Below, one piece after another: positions 18,573 through 26,473 of a stretch of 64,000 nucleotides of DNA. The stretch is from CAYYYG01 sp964591375 (GTDB lineage Bacteria; Patescibacteriota; Microgenomatia; UBA1406; GWC2-37-13): assembly GCA_964591375.1 (NCBI GenBank), contig CAZQAU010000002.1, forward strand, positions 65,527 to 129,526, in the 5' to 3' direction. The notes under the pieces are model-generated. The model saw only the letters and a program-made list of their open reading frames with translations, was not told the origin of the DNA and did no database searches. The stretch's first letter is position 1, and every line of letters starts with the position of its first letter. A program made the translations under genes and the position numbers.

Positions 18573-18578
18573 ATTGTA
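18573..18578 (-). promoter_or_regulatory. -10 box of secD
   Basis: TACAAT (within TATACAAT) on the minus strand, seven bases before the TTG at 18565 and 28 before the alternative ATG. It supports a leaderless TTG start. Confidence 0.45.
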
Positions 18579-18611
18579 TAAGATTTTTTTCAAAAAGAAA
18601 ATAGGATGTAA

Positions 18612-19187
18612 TTATTTTAATAGATCTTCTTCATTACCTAATAACATTACTTTTGGTTGTCTTAAAAATCTCCAGATAAACGGATCATTATTTTTCTTTC
18701 TAAAGGCAAACTCTTCTTCTGTCATTACTGTGTAGTTAATTTCTCGTCCAAATTCTTTTTCCGCTTCACCCATAATACTAACTACTTCAGGAATAACAAT
18801 TACGCCAATAAATAACACATATATCTCGTCTTCTTTAATCTCTATTTTTTTTGAGAATTTAGTTGAAACTGCTAAAAATTTTACTTTACCTATCTTAGTA
18901 ACATTTTTATAAACTAGGTTAGCGAATAAAGAAGTTTTAGTAAAAAGACGCATGAACTCATCGTAGTATATAAAAGATTTATTAATTGTATAAAAAATTT
19001 TATTTAATCTTCGTTCCTTATGCAGTAACTTAGCTTCAGACAAGATATCAAGCTCCCGCTTCACAGCATTTACCTCCTCATCTACATCACGCACTATCTT
19101 TCTCAGATATGTTTGTCCTGTAGGATTATGGAAAAAAAGTTCCAAAATTTTGCGTCTTGTTTTGGATGGAATTAAGTAATGCAGCAT
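18612..19187 (-). CDS. Winged-helix (ArsR-like) protein with a C-terminal nucleotidyltransferase-like region
   Basis: 191 residues. The N-terminus resembles an ArsR-type winged helix (SKTRRKILELFFHNPTGQTY, then VKRELDILSEAKLLHKERR). The remaining part (about residues 95-190) resembles the degenerate nucleotidyltransferase-type domain fused to such HTHs in many CPR and archaeal proteins, but no GSxxxxDxD catalytic motif is visible. Probably a DNA-binding regulator; the target is unknown. It lies upstream of secD in the same orientation, 46 bases away. Confidence 0.55.
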   Translation of the reverse strand: MLHYLIPSKTRRKILELFFHNPTGQTYLRKIVRDVDEEVNAVKRELDILSEAKLLHKERRLNKIFYTINKSFIYYDEFMRLFTKTSLFANLVYKNVTKIGKVKFLAVSTKFSKKIEIKEDEIYVLFIGVIVIPEVVSIMGEAEKEFGREINYTVMTEEEFAFRKKNNDPFIWRFLRQPKVMLLGNEEDLLK

Positions 19188-19258
19188 ACATCAAAATCTG
19201 TAATATATAATTTATATCTTAATAGAACTGTCATTTTTTTCAAAACTGTGAAAAAAAT

Positions 19259-20431
19259 TTAATAGGTGACTTTATTCTCTGAGGGAAGTATTTCAATGAA
19301 AATTTTACCTCGGGTAAATTCTACTTCTTTACCGGATGAATCAGTAAATTTCATTCTTGTATAACCATCTTCTTTATCCCAATTTATTTTAGTCGCTTTA
19401 CCATCTTGGAATAAGTATCCTTTACCAGTACCTAAAATATCATAGAATAAATGCTGTCCTGCTTCGTAGCCATCATTTACCACAGACTCATCTGCGAGTA
19501 TTATAACAAGATTTTTTGCTTCAAGAGACTTACCGGTATTTTTATCAAGATGTGCTTCGCCGCCATTTTCACGCGTATATTTATTACTTTTTTTGTCATA
19601 GCTCCATGTAACTGAATAATCTGATGCAAACTGATCCCAAAAGCCAAAACTAATTTTACCAACTGTTCCTCGATTTGAATCTGACGCATCATCTTTAAAC
19701 TTCCAGTTAGTAAAGCTAGAATTCCAAGCAGTTCCTTCTTCATCCACATCAGTTAAACTTCTTTTGGTCGCAGCAAAATCCCAAAGCTTTTCGGTATTAG
19801 TATAAACAGTATGCTCAGTATCTCGATTGGGAAGACGTTCATAATCACGCCAAAAATATGGGAAAGACATCCCGTATAAAGGATCCATATCATTATATGC
19901 AAACCAATCCAAACGTTTAATTTCACCTAATGCATCCGCAATGCCTTCTTTATTCGCACCACCAACGTGTGCATATAAAGGATACTCACCATATTCCTGA
20001 AGCATTCTAATAAAATAAATACGTGCTGATCTAACAGGCCCTACATATTTAGCATCCTGACAATAGAAAATATTTAAGAATCGTGTAATTCCTCCTTCGG
20101 CAACCGCTTCGTACGTAATATCTGCTGAATTAATTCCTGATTGAGGTCTTGCGGCTTTTGAATTCTCCACCATAATGCCCATGGGACGTCTTTTTTCCCA
20201 TTTTTCTTTAAAAGATTTTGGTAATAACTGTCCATTGATTGGACATTCTTCAGTGGCTGGTTCACCTGTGTCAGCAACTGTTGTACCATCTCCGGAAACT
20301 GGAGACTGATAGTTTGATGTAGAGACCCCACCTGTTATAACATTCGACTCTGAGTTAAAGAATGCAAATGATGCAGCTGTTGATATGAAATATAAGATAA
20401 CTCCGATTATAATGGCTGTTTTTTTTGTCAT
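19259..20431 (-). CDS. DUF3048 (YerB-like) exported protein
   Basis: 390 residues. An N-terminal signal anchor (KKTAIIIGVILYFISTAA) precedes a short low-complexity linker and the DUF3048 domain: RRPMGIMVENSKAARPQSG, ITYEAVAEGGITRFLNIFYC, VGPVRSARIYFI and YAHVGGANKEG. The second half (residues about 240-385) is the C-terminal beta domain of the family. Homologues are B. subtilis YerB-like lipoproteins of unknown function; recent work elsewhere links such folds to the cell surface. No lipobox cysteine is seen after the anchor here, so it is likely membrane-anchored. Confidence 0.85.
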   Translation of the reverse strand: MTKKTAIIIGVILYFISTAASFAFFNSESNVITGGVSTSNYQSPVSGDGTTVADTGEPATEECPINGQLLPKSFKEKWEKRRPMGIMVENSKAARPQSGINSADITYEAVAEGGITRFLNIFYCQDAKYVGPVRSARIYFIRMLQEYGEYPLYAHVGGANKEGIADALGEIKRLDWFAYNDMDPLYGMSFPYFWRDYERLPNRDTEHTVYTNTEKLWDFAATKRSLTDVDEEGTAWNSSFTNWKFKDDASDSNRGTVGKISFGFWDQFASDYSVTWSYDKKSNKYTRENGGEAHLDKNTGKSLEAKNLVIILADESVVNDGYEAGQHLFYDILGTGKGYLFQDGKATKINWDKEDGYTRMKFTDSSGKEVEFTRGKIFIEILPSENKVTY

Positions 20432-20525
20432 GGTGATATAAATTAATAAGTAATAATAATATACTCGATATTTCGCTCTAAGTGTTTTTCATTTTAGCCT
20501 CTTTACAAAATAGTGTCAATATGGT

Positions 20526-20531
20526 TACAAT
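20526..20531 (+). promoter_or_regulatory. -10 box of the 93-residue gene
   Basis: TACAAT, five bases before the ATG at 20537; the same close spacing as at other genes in the window. Confidence 0.45.
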
Positions 20532-20536
20532 ATCGC

Positions 20537-20818
20537 ATGCCCAAAAAAACTCGTAAAGAAAAAATAATGGCTCAAAATAGAAAACAAAATCTAACAAATG
20601 CATCAGTTTTTGTAAAAAAAGAAGAAGAAGCTGACAATATTACAAAACAAATAAAATATCCATCTGTAGTATTGACAGCCGAAGAAAATCAGATTAACAA
20701 ACACTTTTTACATGACCTTAAAAAAAGTTTAATTATAATTGGCTTCGTTTTTGCCCTTGAATTTTTTTTCTATTTTGCTACGATGAGTAATTATCTAGGA
20801 AGATATCTGAATTTCTAA
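20537..20818 (+). CDS. Small basic protein with one C-terminal membrane segment, unknown function
   Basis: 93 residues. A Lys/Arg-rich N-terminus (MPKKTRKEKIMAQNRKQN) and a hydrophilic middle are followed by one hydrophobic stretch (SLIIIGFVFALEFFFYFAT) about 20 residues from the end, predicting a tail-anchored protein with cytoplasmic N-terminus. Not recognised. The start is taken at 20537 from the -10 spacing; an in-frame ATG at 20513 lies before the -10 box. It is followed after 22 bases by the DUF5679 zinc-ribbon gene, and both end at the terminator at 21019. Confidence 0.6.
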   Translation: MPKKTRKEKIMAQNRKQNLTNASVFVKKEEEADNITKQIKYPSVVLTAEENQINKHFLHDLKKSLIIIGFVFALEFFFYFATMSNYLGRYLNF

Positions 20819-20840
20819 ATAGAAAGGAGGTGTTTCAACT

Positions 20841-20990
20841 ATGATGATGTACTGTGTAAAATGTCGTGAAAAAAGAGAGATAGAAAATCCTACCAAAGGT
20901 CCATTCGGTAAAAAAGGTGATAGAATGGCATGGAAAGGCACCTGTCCCGTTTGTAAAACAGGCGTATTTCAAATAGCTAAAAAAGAGTAA
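20841..20990 (+). CDS. DUF5679-type zinc-ribbon protein (49 residues)
   Basis: The frame from the first of three ATG codons encodes 49 residues with two CxxC knuckles: YCVKC (C5, C8) and CPVC (C35, C38), with KGTCPVCKTG between. This matches the small DUF5679 family, common in CPR and Chloroflexi, of unknown function. The start has the strongest Shine-Dalgarno in the window (AAAGGAGGTG at 20823-20832), about ten bases before the ATG, which strongly supports translation. It is followed by a rho-independent terminator. Confidence 0.85.
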   Translation: MMMYCVKCREKREIENPTKGPFGKKGDRMAWKGTCPVCKTGVFQIAKKE

Positions 20991-21018
20991 TCTTTTGTTT
21001 GAAATATTCTCCCCACTG

Positions 21019-21039
21019 CCCCGATTATTCGGGGTTTTT
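21019..21039 (+). terminator. Rho-independent terminator after the DUF5679 gene
   Basis: Stem CCCCGA / TCGGGG with TTAT loop, followed by TTTTT. It ends the transcript of the two small genes; no T-tract exists on the minus side. Confidence 0.85.
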
Positions 21040-21060
21040 GGGCTTGTTAGGCCATTTCCT

Positions 21061-21594
21061 TCATTCGCTTAATATAAATTCACCCAGCTTCTTATATTCA
21101 GGATGTGGTCCCGACAAGATACTTTCATATAAATATATTTTATTCACAGTAAATTCCACTTCCACACTTAAATTGTGTATTTTTTTCTTTATATGTAAAT
21201 ATTGTTGTTTTGAAGGCACTCTATATCTTGCCAGTGTAAGATGAGGCAAAATTGGCTTTTTAGCACCTGGATTGAAAATTTTCTGAAAACTATCCATCAT
21301 TCCTTCCAGTACTTTCTGTCGATAAAACTCCAGATAGATTACAATTCGGTCGCCCAAAAATAAATTTGTGCCCTGTGAAAACAGAGTAAATGGAGGTACT
21401 TCAAAAATGGCATCTTCTACTTTCTTTTTAACAGATTCCACATCATAAATATCTCCTAAAAATTGAAGAGTTATATGAAAATTATTAGGTGACGCCCATG
21501 ACATATCAAGATAATCTTTTTTAAATGGCTGAATTTGTTCTTCAATCGATTTACAAACATCATCTGGTAAATCAATCGCTAAAAATGCTTTCAT
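21061..21594 (-). CDS. thpR: RNA 2',3'-cyclic phosphodiesterase (2'-5' RNA ligase family)
   Basis: 177 residues. Both HxT/Sx motifs of the 2H phosphoesterase superfamily are present: FHITLQFLG (residues about 41-49) and PHLTLAR (about 125-131). The N-terminus MKAFLAIDLPDDV is typical of ThpR. Acts on RNA with 2',3'-cyclic phosphate ends; physiological role uncertain. Its start overlaps the end of the cytidylyltransferase gene by 23 bases, so the two are probably co-translated. Confidence 0.9.
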   Translation of the reverse strand: MKAFLAIDLPDDVCKSIEEQIQPFKKDYLDMSWASPNNFHITLQFLGDIYDVESVKKKVEDAIFEVPPFTLFSQGTNLFLGDRIVIYLEFYRQKVLEGMMDSFQKIFNPGAKKPILPHLTLARYRVPSKQQYLHIKKKIHNLSVEVEFTVNKIYLYESILSGPHPEYKKLGEFILSE

Positions 21595-22054
21595 AAGATA
21601 TTATTTTAGAACTTGAAAAATTTTTTAATAACGGGGACACTATTTTTACTTTTGCATTGATAAGATCTGCTTGTTTCTGTTTTTTATCTATTTTAGAATC
21701 ACCTTCACTAACAGCTATTATTGATGGTTTAATGGCACTAACCATCTTAAAATAATCTTCGTTTGAATTAAACAACGGAATTTTTAATACATAATCTACA
21801 CTATATTGCGCTGCTAATATCTCAGCTCTCTGTTGCTGCGTGTGTACGGGAACTTTTTGCTTGTTTTTTTTTATAAAATCATCTGATTCTAGAACTACTA
21901 TAAGAATATCACCTTCTTTTCTTGCCTGTTCTAAAAATTTTACATGACCATAATGCAAGATATCAAAACAACCACCAGCAATAACAGTTTTTTTATTGTG
22001 CAGTACTTTAACTAATTGTTCTATATCTTGATATTCTATAATCTTATTGTTCAT
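21572..22054 (-). CDS. Cytidylyltransferase-fold nucleotidyltransferase (HldE/RfaE C-terminal-like)
   Basis: 160 residues. The HxGH motif lies in AGGCFDILHYGHVKFLEQA, and a conserved ESDDFIKK and HTQQQRAEILA follow, as in RfaE-type ADP-heptose synthases and glycerol-3-phosphate or phosphopantetheine nucleotidyltransferases. It stands alone, without a sugar kinase domain, so the substrate is unknown. Divergent from the DUF4012 gene; a TATAAT box lies 30 bases before its ATG. Confidence 0.82.
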   Translation of the reverse strand: MNNKIIEYQDIEQLVKVLHNKKTVIAGGCFDILHYGHVKFLEQARKEGDILIVVLESDDFIKKNKQKVPVHTQQQRAEILAAQYSVDYVLKIPLFNSNEDYFKMVSAIKPSIIAVSEGDSKIDKKQKQADLINAKVKIVSPLLKNFSSSKIISYESIFSD

Positions 22055-22100
22055 AGCTCAGATAACTTTTTAAGCATAAACATTATACAATATAGTCATT

Positions 22101-24380
22101 ATGCCAATATCTTCCGAAGATCATACGTCTCCAGAAAAAATACTCATCGTAGATCGAAATAATACGGCTATCTCAGTTCACCTAAAAAACCATCTAAAAA
22201 AATATGATAGTGATATATACCTTTCATCATTAGCTCCTAAAAATATTTCACCTTTCTCCGTATGTATCATTATCAATGGCTCTATTCCTCTATTAGAAAA
22301 GATGATCCATTACTCTGATAAAAAAATTGCGTTCATATATGCCAACGTAAAGGATGACATAGTATATACCGCTATACAACATATCGAAGCGCATAAAAAA
22401 AACGTTAAAATAATTAGAATAAAAAATACTTCGCCTTCAAAAGAAGACATAGAAAAAATACTCTGGTTTACTTTAACTTCAAGCAAAGAATATTTTCTTA
22501 ACTTACATTATATTAATCCCAGGGAAGAAATCGAAGTTAATAAAGCTGTTACTAAAAAATTAAGACGAAAAAACTGGGGATTGAAACGCTTAATACTCTT
22601 CGGATTATTCATATTGTTTATATTACATATACTGTATATTCCCCCTCTTATTTTTTCATCCTATTATCTATATAAAATCCAAGAACCAATGGAAAAAGAA
22701 AACATAGAACAGGTTCAAACATATATAAATAAAATGGATAAAACGCTCAATATAAGTAAAAAGCTTTATTCCTTTGTGAGACCAACATACCTATTTTTTT
22801 CAATTGCATCTATACCGGAGAATATATTTCAGTTAAATGTAACAGGTAATAACGTAATTAAAAAAGCCATACCTATTTATTACGAAAGCAAGGAACTAAT
22901 TACTTTACTTATGAAAAAAGATAAAACTGCACAGGAGACTGAAAAAATGCAGGTAAATCAAAAAAAGTTAATTCCTGAAATCAATGATCTGCATGAAAAT
23001 CTATCGTTTTTATATCAAAAAATCCCCGAATGGAACGTAGAGATAGTTCAAAAAAAAGAAAAATTTAAAAAAATGATTGAACTAATCGAAACCACAAAAA
23101 AATTTTTGCCACACTTTAATACTATTTTTGCATCCAATACAGAGAAAAAATACCTGTTAATGTTCGCAAATAACATGGAGATTAGACCCGGTGGGGGGTT
23201 TATCGGATCATTCGGAGTAGTTGATGTAAAGAATCTTACAATTTCTAAGATAACTATTTATGACGTATATGACGCTGACGGTCAATTAAATGCACACATT
23301 CCTCCACCAGAACCAATTAGAATATATTTACACCAACCTCACTGGTTCCTTCGTGATTCGGCGTTCTCGCCTGATTTTTACGAAAATTATTTATCTGCTG
23401 AAAAATTCTTGGAAAAAGAAATGGGATTCTCTGGCTTCGATGGAGGACTTCTTATTACGACATCAACAATACAACAAATATTGGATGCTGTGGGAGAAGT
23501 ATACCTGCCTGATATTCAAGAGATTATTAACAAAGACAACTTTTATTTAAAAGCTCAACTATATGCAGAGAAAGACTTTTTCCCCGGTTCAATTCAAAAA
23601 AAATCTTTTTTATCGGAAGTAGCGGATTCACTCATGATAAAATTAGAAGATTCACCTCCTCCAAAACTTATTCCAAATCTAATAGAATCTTTTAATGAAA
23701 AACAAGCAGTTGTTTATTTTGAAGATCCTGACTTAGAAAAATTTATAGATTCGCTTTATTGGTCAGGAAAAGTCGTTAGTCCTAAATGCAGTGTACCCGA
23801 TAATAGTTGTATTACTGACTTTCTTTTCCCATATGATGCCAATTTAGGCGTTAACAAAGCTAATTTCTTCATCACTAAATCAACTTCATTACAAGTGTTA
23901 GTTAATCCGGAAGGAAAAATAAAAAATACTTATAAAGTCACTTTTAATAATGATTCGCCCAATGATGTGTTTCCTGGAGGTACATATAAAAACTATATGC
24001 AAATGCTTATCCCTAAAGACGCAGAAATTATACGTATCACAAAAAACGGAACCTTAATCGACGAATTTGATGAAAGTACTGAGTTATATAAAAAAATCGG
24101 CTTTTATATTGAAATTCCTGCTCAAACAAAATCTGATGTAATAATTGAATACGAAGACAAGCCGACTATAAAAAATGGTACTAACCATTATCAGCTAATC
24201 CTTCAAAAACAAATCGGATCTCCAAATTACGATTTTAACTTTTCCATGGAGCTTCCTAATAACACATATCTGGTAAATCAAAACTTTTCTCCCCTTGTCA
24301 AAGGTAGTACGATCCTCTATAATACTACCATCAAAGCTGACAAAATATTCTTTCTCGAGCTATTAAAAGAACAACGTTAA
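22101..24380 (+). CDS. DUF4012 membrane protein
   Basis: 759 residues. The first 150 residues look like a degenerate Rossmann-type domain (KILIVDRNNTAISVHL). A transmembrane helix follows near residues 163-185 (RLILFGLFILFILHILYI), then a helical stretch, and the DUF4012 core with ANNMEIRPGGGFIGSFGVV, HWFLRDSAFSPDF and ITTSTIQQILDAVGEVYLP. The C-terminal 200 residues are beta-rich. DUF4012 proteins are widespread in CPR and Actinobacteria; function unknown, envelope location inferred. TACAAT/TATAGT boxes lie 9 and 4 bases before the ATG. Confidence 0.85.
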   Translation: MPISSEDHTSPEKILIVDRNNTAISVHLKNHLKKYDSDIYLSSLAPKNISPFSVCIIINGSIPLLEKMIHYSDKKIAFIYANVKDDIVYTAIQHIEAHKKNVKIIRIKNTSPSKEDIEKILWFTLTSSKEYFLNLHYINPREEIEVNKAVTKKLRRKNWGLKRLILFGLFILFILHILYIPPLIFSSYYLYKIQEPMEKENIEQVQTYINKMDKTLNISKKLYSFVRPTYLFFSIASIPENIFQLNVTGNNVIKKAIPIYYESKELITLLMKKDKTAQETEKMQVNQKKLIPEINDLHENLSFLYQKIPEWNVEIVQKKEKFKKMIELIETTKKFLPHFNTIFASNTEKKYLLMFANNMEIRPGGGFIGSFGVVDVKNLTISKITIYDVYDADGQLNAHIPPPEPIRIYLHQPHWFLRDSAFSPDFYENYLSAEKFLEKEMGFSGFDGGLLITTSTIQQILDAVGEVYLPDIQEIINKDNFYLKAQLYAEKDFFPGSIQKKSFLSEVADSLMIKLEDSPPPKLIPNLIESFNEKQAVVYFEDPDLEKFIDSLYWSGKVVSPKCSVPDNSCITDFLFPYDANLGVNKANFFITKSTSLQVLVNPEGKIKNTYKVTFNNDSPNDVFPGGTYKNYMQMLIPKDAEIIRITKNGTLIDEFDESTELYKKIGFYIEIPAQTKSDVIIEYEDKPTIKNGTNHYQLILQKQIGSPNYDFNFSMELPNNTYLVNQNFSPLVKGSTILYNTTIKADKIFFLELLKEQR

Positions 24381-24383
24381 TAC

Positions 24384-24432
24384 CTAAATTTTATTTTCTA
24401 AACCCACTACATGTTTAGGGTATGAAATTTAG
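24384..24432 (+). repeat. Nested inverted repeat before rplY
   Basis: Outer arms CTAAATTT (24384-24391) and AAATTTAG (24425-24432), inner arms CTAAAC (24398-24403) and GTTTAG (24413-24418). It may fold as one long hairpin between the DUF4012 stop and rplY. It has only a weak T-tract, so it could be a terminator or an rplY leader element. Confidence 0.5.
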
Positions 24433-24460
24433 TATTTTAAAAATTATCGTTTAAAAAAAT

Positions 24461-25162
24461 ATGGCTAAAGCAAAAAAGGCTACTTCAGGAAAATTAGAAC
24501 TTTCAGTACAAGCACGAACTGTTATCGGCAAACAAGTTAGAAGATTACGCCGAGAAGGACTCATTCCTGCGAACGTTTTTGGACCAGACTATGCATCCAA
24601 ATCTATTTCAGTCGCAGTCGCAGACTTTCAGAAAACATTTAAGGTCGCTAAAGAAACCGGTATCGTATATTTGAAATTAGATTCTGAAGAAGTACCTACT
24701 TTAATCAAAAATGTACAAAGACAGCCTGTAGATCATAGTATCGTTCATGTAGATTTCCGAAAAATAGATTTAAAACAGAAAATTGAAACTCAGGTTCCAG
24801 TTCAAACAGTCGGTACTTCGGAAGCTGTATCTCAAAAGGGTGCTGTCTTACTTACTCAGACTAATGAACTTACTATTGAAGCATTACCACAAGAAATTCC
24901 ACAATTTATTGAAGTTGACATTAGCTCACTTAAAGATATTGGTAACGAAATTAAAGTTGCAGATCTTCCAAAATCAGCTACTTATACTATTAAAGATGAT
25001 GCAGACAAGGTTGTCGTCTCAGCTATTGCTCATAAAGAAGAGAGTCTTATTGCTGAAACAACCACCAAAGCACCAGAGGTTATCACCGAGAAAACTCCTG
25101 AAGAGGGAGCAGAAGGTGCAGCAGCCGATGCTGGTGGAGATAAAAAAGAAGAGAAGAAATAA
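24461..25162 (+). CDS. rplY: 50S ribosomal protein L25, CTC form
   Basis: 233 residues, the longer CTC-type. N-terminal L25 beta barrel that binds 5S rRNA (residues about 8-95, GKQVRRLRREGLIPANVFG), then the C-terminal TL5-type domain (VDISSLKDIGNEIKVADL), and an acidic/Lys-rich disordered tail (about residues 200-233). No Shine-Dalgarno sequence precedes the ATG. Usual bacterial size for this form. Confidence 0.95.
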   Translation: MAKAKKATSGKLELSVQARTVIGKQVRRLRREGLIPANVFGPDYASKSISVAVADFQKTFKVAKETGIVYLKLDSEEVPTLIKNVQRQPVDHSIVHVDFRKIDLKQKIETQVPVQTVGTSEAVSQKGAVLLTQTNELTIEALPQEIPQFIEVDISSLKDIGNEIKVADLPKSATYTIKDDADKVVVSAIAHKEESLIAETTTKAPEVITEKTPEEGAEGAAADAGGDKKEEKK

Positions 25163-25215
25163 CTCTGACAACTGGTTTTGCACATCACTCACAGTAAATA
25201 ATGTGAACATATATA

Positions 25216-25242
25216 TAGATCATTATGTGACATATGGATCTA
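25216..25242 (+). repeat. Hairpin TAGATC...GATCTA in the rplY-nusA spacer
   Basis: Arms TAGATC (25216-25221) and GATCTA (25237-25242), with an inner TATG/CATA pair around a three-base loop. There is no T-tract. Its arm sequence recurs in the next hairpin (25308-25326): TAGATCATT occurs at 25216 and at 25320. Confidence 0.5.
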
Positions 25243-25252
25243 CTTACGCTCA

Positions 25253-25280
25253 TTGATTTTATTTGTGTTTATGTTAGAAT
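25253..25280 (+). promoter_or_regulatory. Candidate promoter of nusA
   Basis: TTGATT (25253-25258), 16 bases, TAGAAT (25275-25280). The predicted leader of about 77 bases is long for this window and contains a hairpin and a good Shine-Dalgarno. Confidence 0.45.
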
Positions 25281-25307
25281 TGTGTTACCACTTTGCTGTT
25301 AATCTGA

Positions 25308-25326
25308 TGATCTAGGTAATAGATCA
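25308..25326 (+). promoter_or_regulatory. Hairpin in the nusA leader
   Basis: Perfect 7-base-pair stem, TGATCTA / TAGATCA, around loop GGTAA, within the predicted nusA leader, 37 bases before the ATG. nusA leaders are commonly autoregulated in other bacteria; this is a candidate site. Confidence 0.45.
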
Positions 25327-25363
25327 TTTAGAAATAGTATTTAATACCAAAGAGGAGACAGAT

Positions 25364-26377
25364 ATGGCAATAATAAAAAGTGAATTTACATTAGCTTTAA
25401 ACCAAGTAGCCACTGAAAAAGGCATTTCTGCAGATGATGTTATTCAATCTATAGAAGCAGCTCTTTTGGCCGCTTTTAAAAAAGAATATCCGGATAAATA
25501 TGAGGAAGAAGTATCAGTAAAGATCAATCGTGATGATGGAGAAACTCATATATGGAAAGATGGTAAAGATATCACTCCTCCAGGTTTTGGCCGTATCGCA
25601 GCTCAAACAGCCCGACAGGTAATGTTGCAAAAAATCAGAGAATCAGAGAAAAAAACTGTAATTTCACACTATAAATCACAACTACACAATCTAATTAAAG
25701 GTCGTGTTATCAGATATGACGGATATAATGCATATGTAGATATTGGTAAAACTGAAGCCATTTTACCTAAAGAAGAACAAATAAAAAATGAAAAATATGT
25801 AGTCAACACCTCTCTTATTTTCTTTTTAAAAGATATTGCTGACGATAAATTTAAACATTCACGCATAGTTCTCTCACGTTCTGATGCACGATTGATTGGT
25901 GAATTATTTAAAAGAGAAGTTCCAGAAATTGCCAATGGAACCGTTACTATTAAAAAAATAGTGCGCGAGCCAGGTGAAAGAGCTAAAATTGCCGTTGATA
26001 GCGGTCAAAGAAGTGTTGATCCTGTTGGAGCCTGCGTAGGACAAAAAGGTACTCGTGTAGAGACAGTTACTGACGAACTAGGTGGAAATGAAAAAATAGA
26101 TATTATCCAATGGAATAAAGATTCTAATATCTTTTTGATGTCAGCACTCTCCCCTGCCAAAATCAGTAGCGTAGAAATAGATGAAAAAGCTAAAAAAGCA
26201 AAAGTAATGGTGGAAGAATCACAGGCACCACTTGCGATTGGTAAAAATGGAATTAATGTAAATTTAGCATCCAGATTGACTGAATACGAGATAGATATCA
26301 TTCAACTTAATCAGACTCCATCTGAAAAACCCACAGAAGCAACTTCCACAGAAAATGCTGACAAATCAGAAAACTGA
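25364..26377 (+). CDS. nusA: Transcription termination/antitermination protein NusA
   Basis: 337 residues. A shortened N-terminal RNA polymerase-binding domain (about 90 residues, KGISADDVIQSIEAALLAAFKK start), then S1 domain (LIKGRVIRYDGYNAYVDIG, residues about 108-175), KH1 (PVGACVGQKGTRVE) and KH2 (APLAIGKNGINVNLASRL), and a short disordered tail. No E. coli-type acidic repeats. Modulates pausing and termination. Start has SD-like GAGGAG about six bases before ATG. infB follows, as in the classical nusA-infB order. Confidence 0.96.
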   Translation: MAIIKSEFTLALNQVATEKGISADDVIQSIEAALLAAFKKEYPDKYEEEVSVKINRDDGETHIWKDGKDITPPGFGRIAAQTARQVMLQKIRESEKKTVISHYKSQLHNLIKGRVIRYDGYNAYVDIGKTEAILPKEEQIKNEKYVVNTSLIFFLKDIADDKFKHSRIVLSRSDARLIGELFKREVPEIANGTVTIKKIVREPGERAKIAVDSGQRSVDPVGACVGQKGTRVETVTDELGGNEKIDIIQWNKDSNIFLMSALSPAKISSVEIDEKAKKAKVMVEESQAPLAIGKNGINVNLASRLTEYEIDIIQLNQTPSEKPTEATSTENADKSEN

Positions 26378-26473
26378 TTCTTTATTGTCAAATTTCTGAG
26401 CTGGTTAAATGGATGTAATATTCCTAATAGCTTATTATTTGATAATTTAATAATTTTGTAAAAAAAAGATTAT

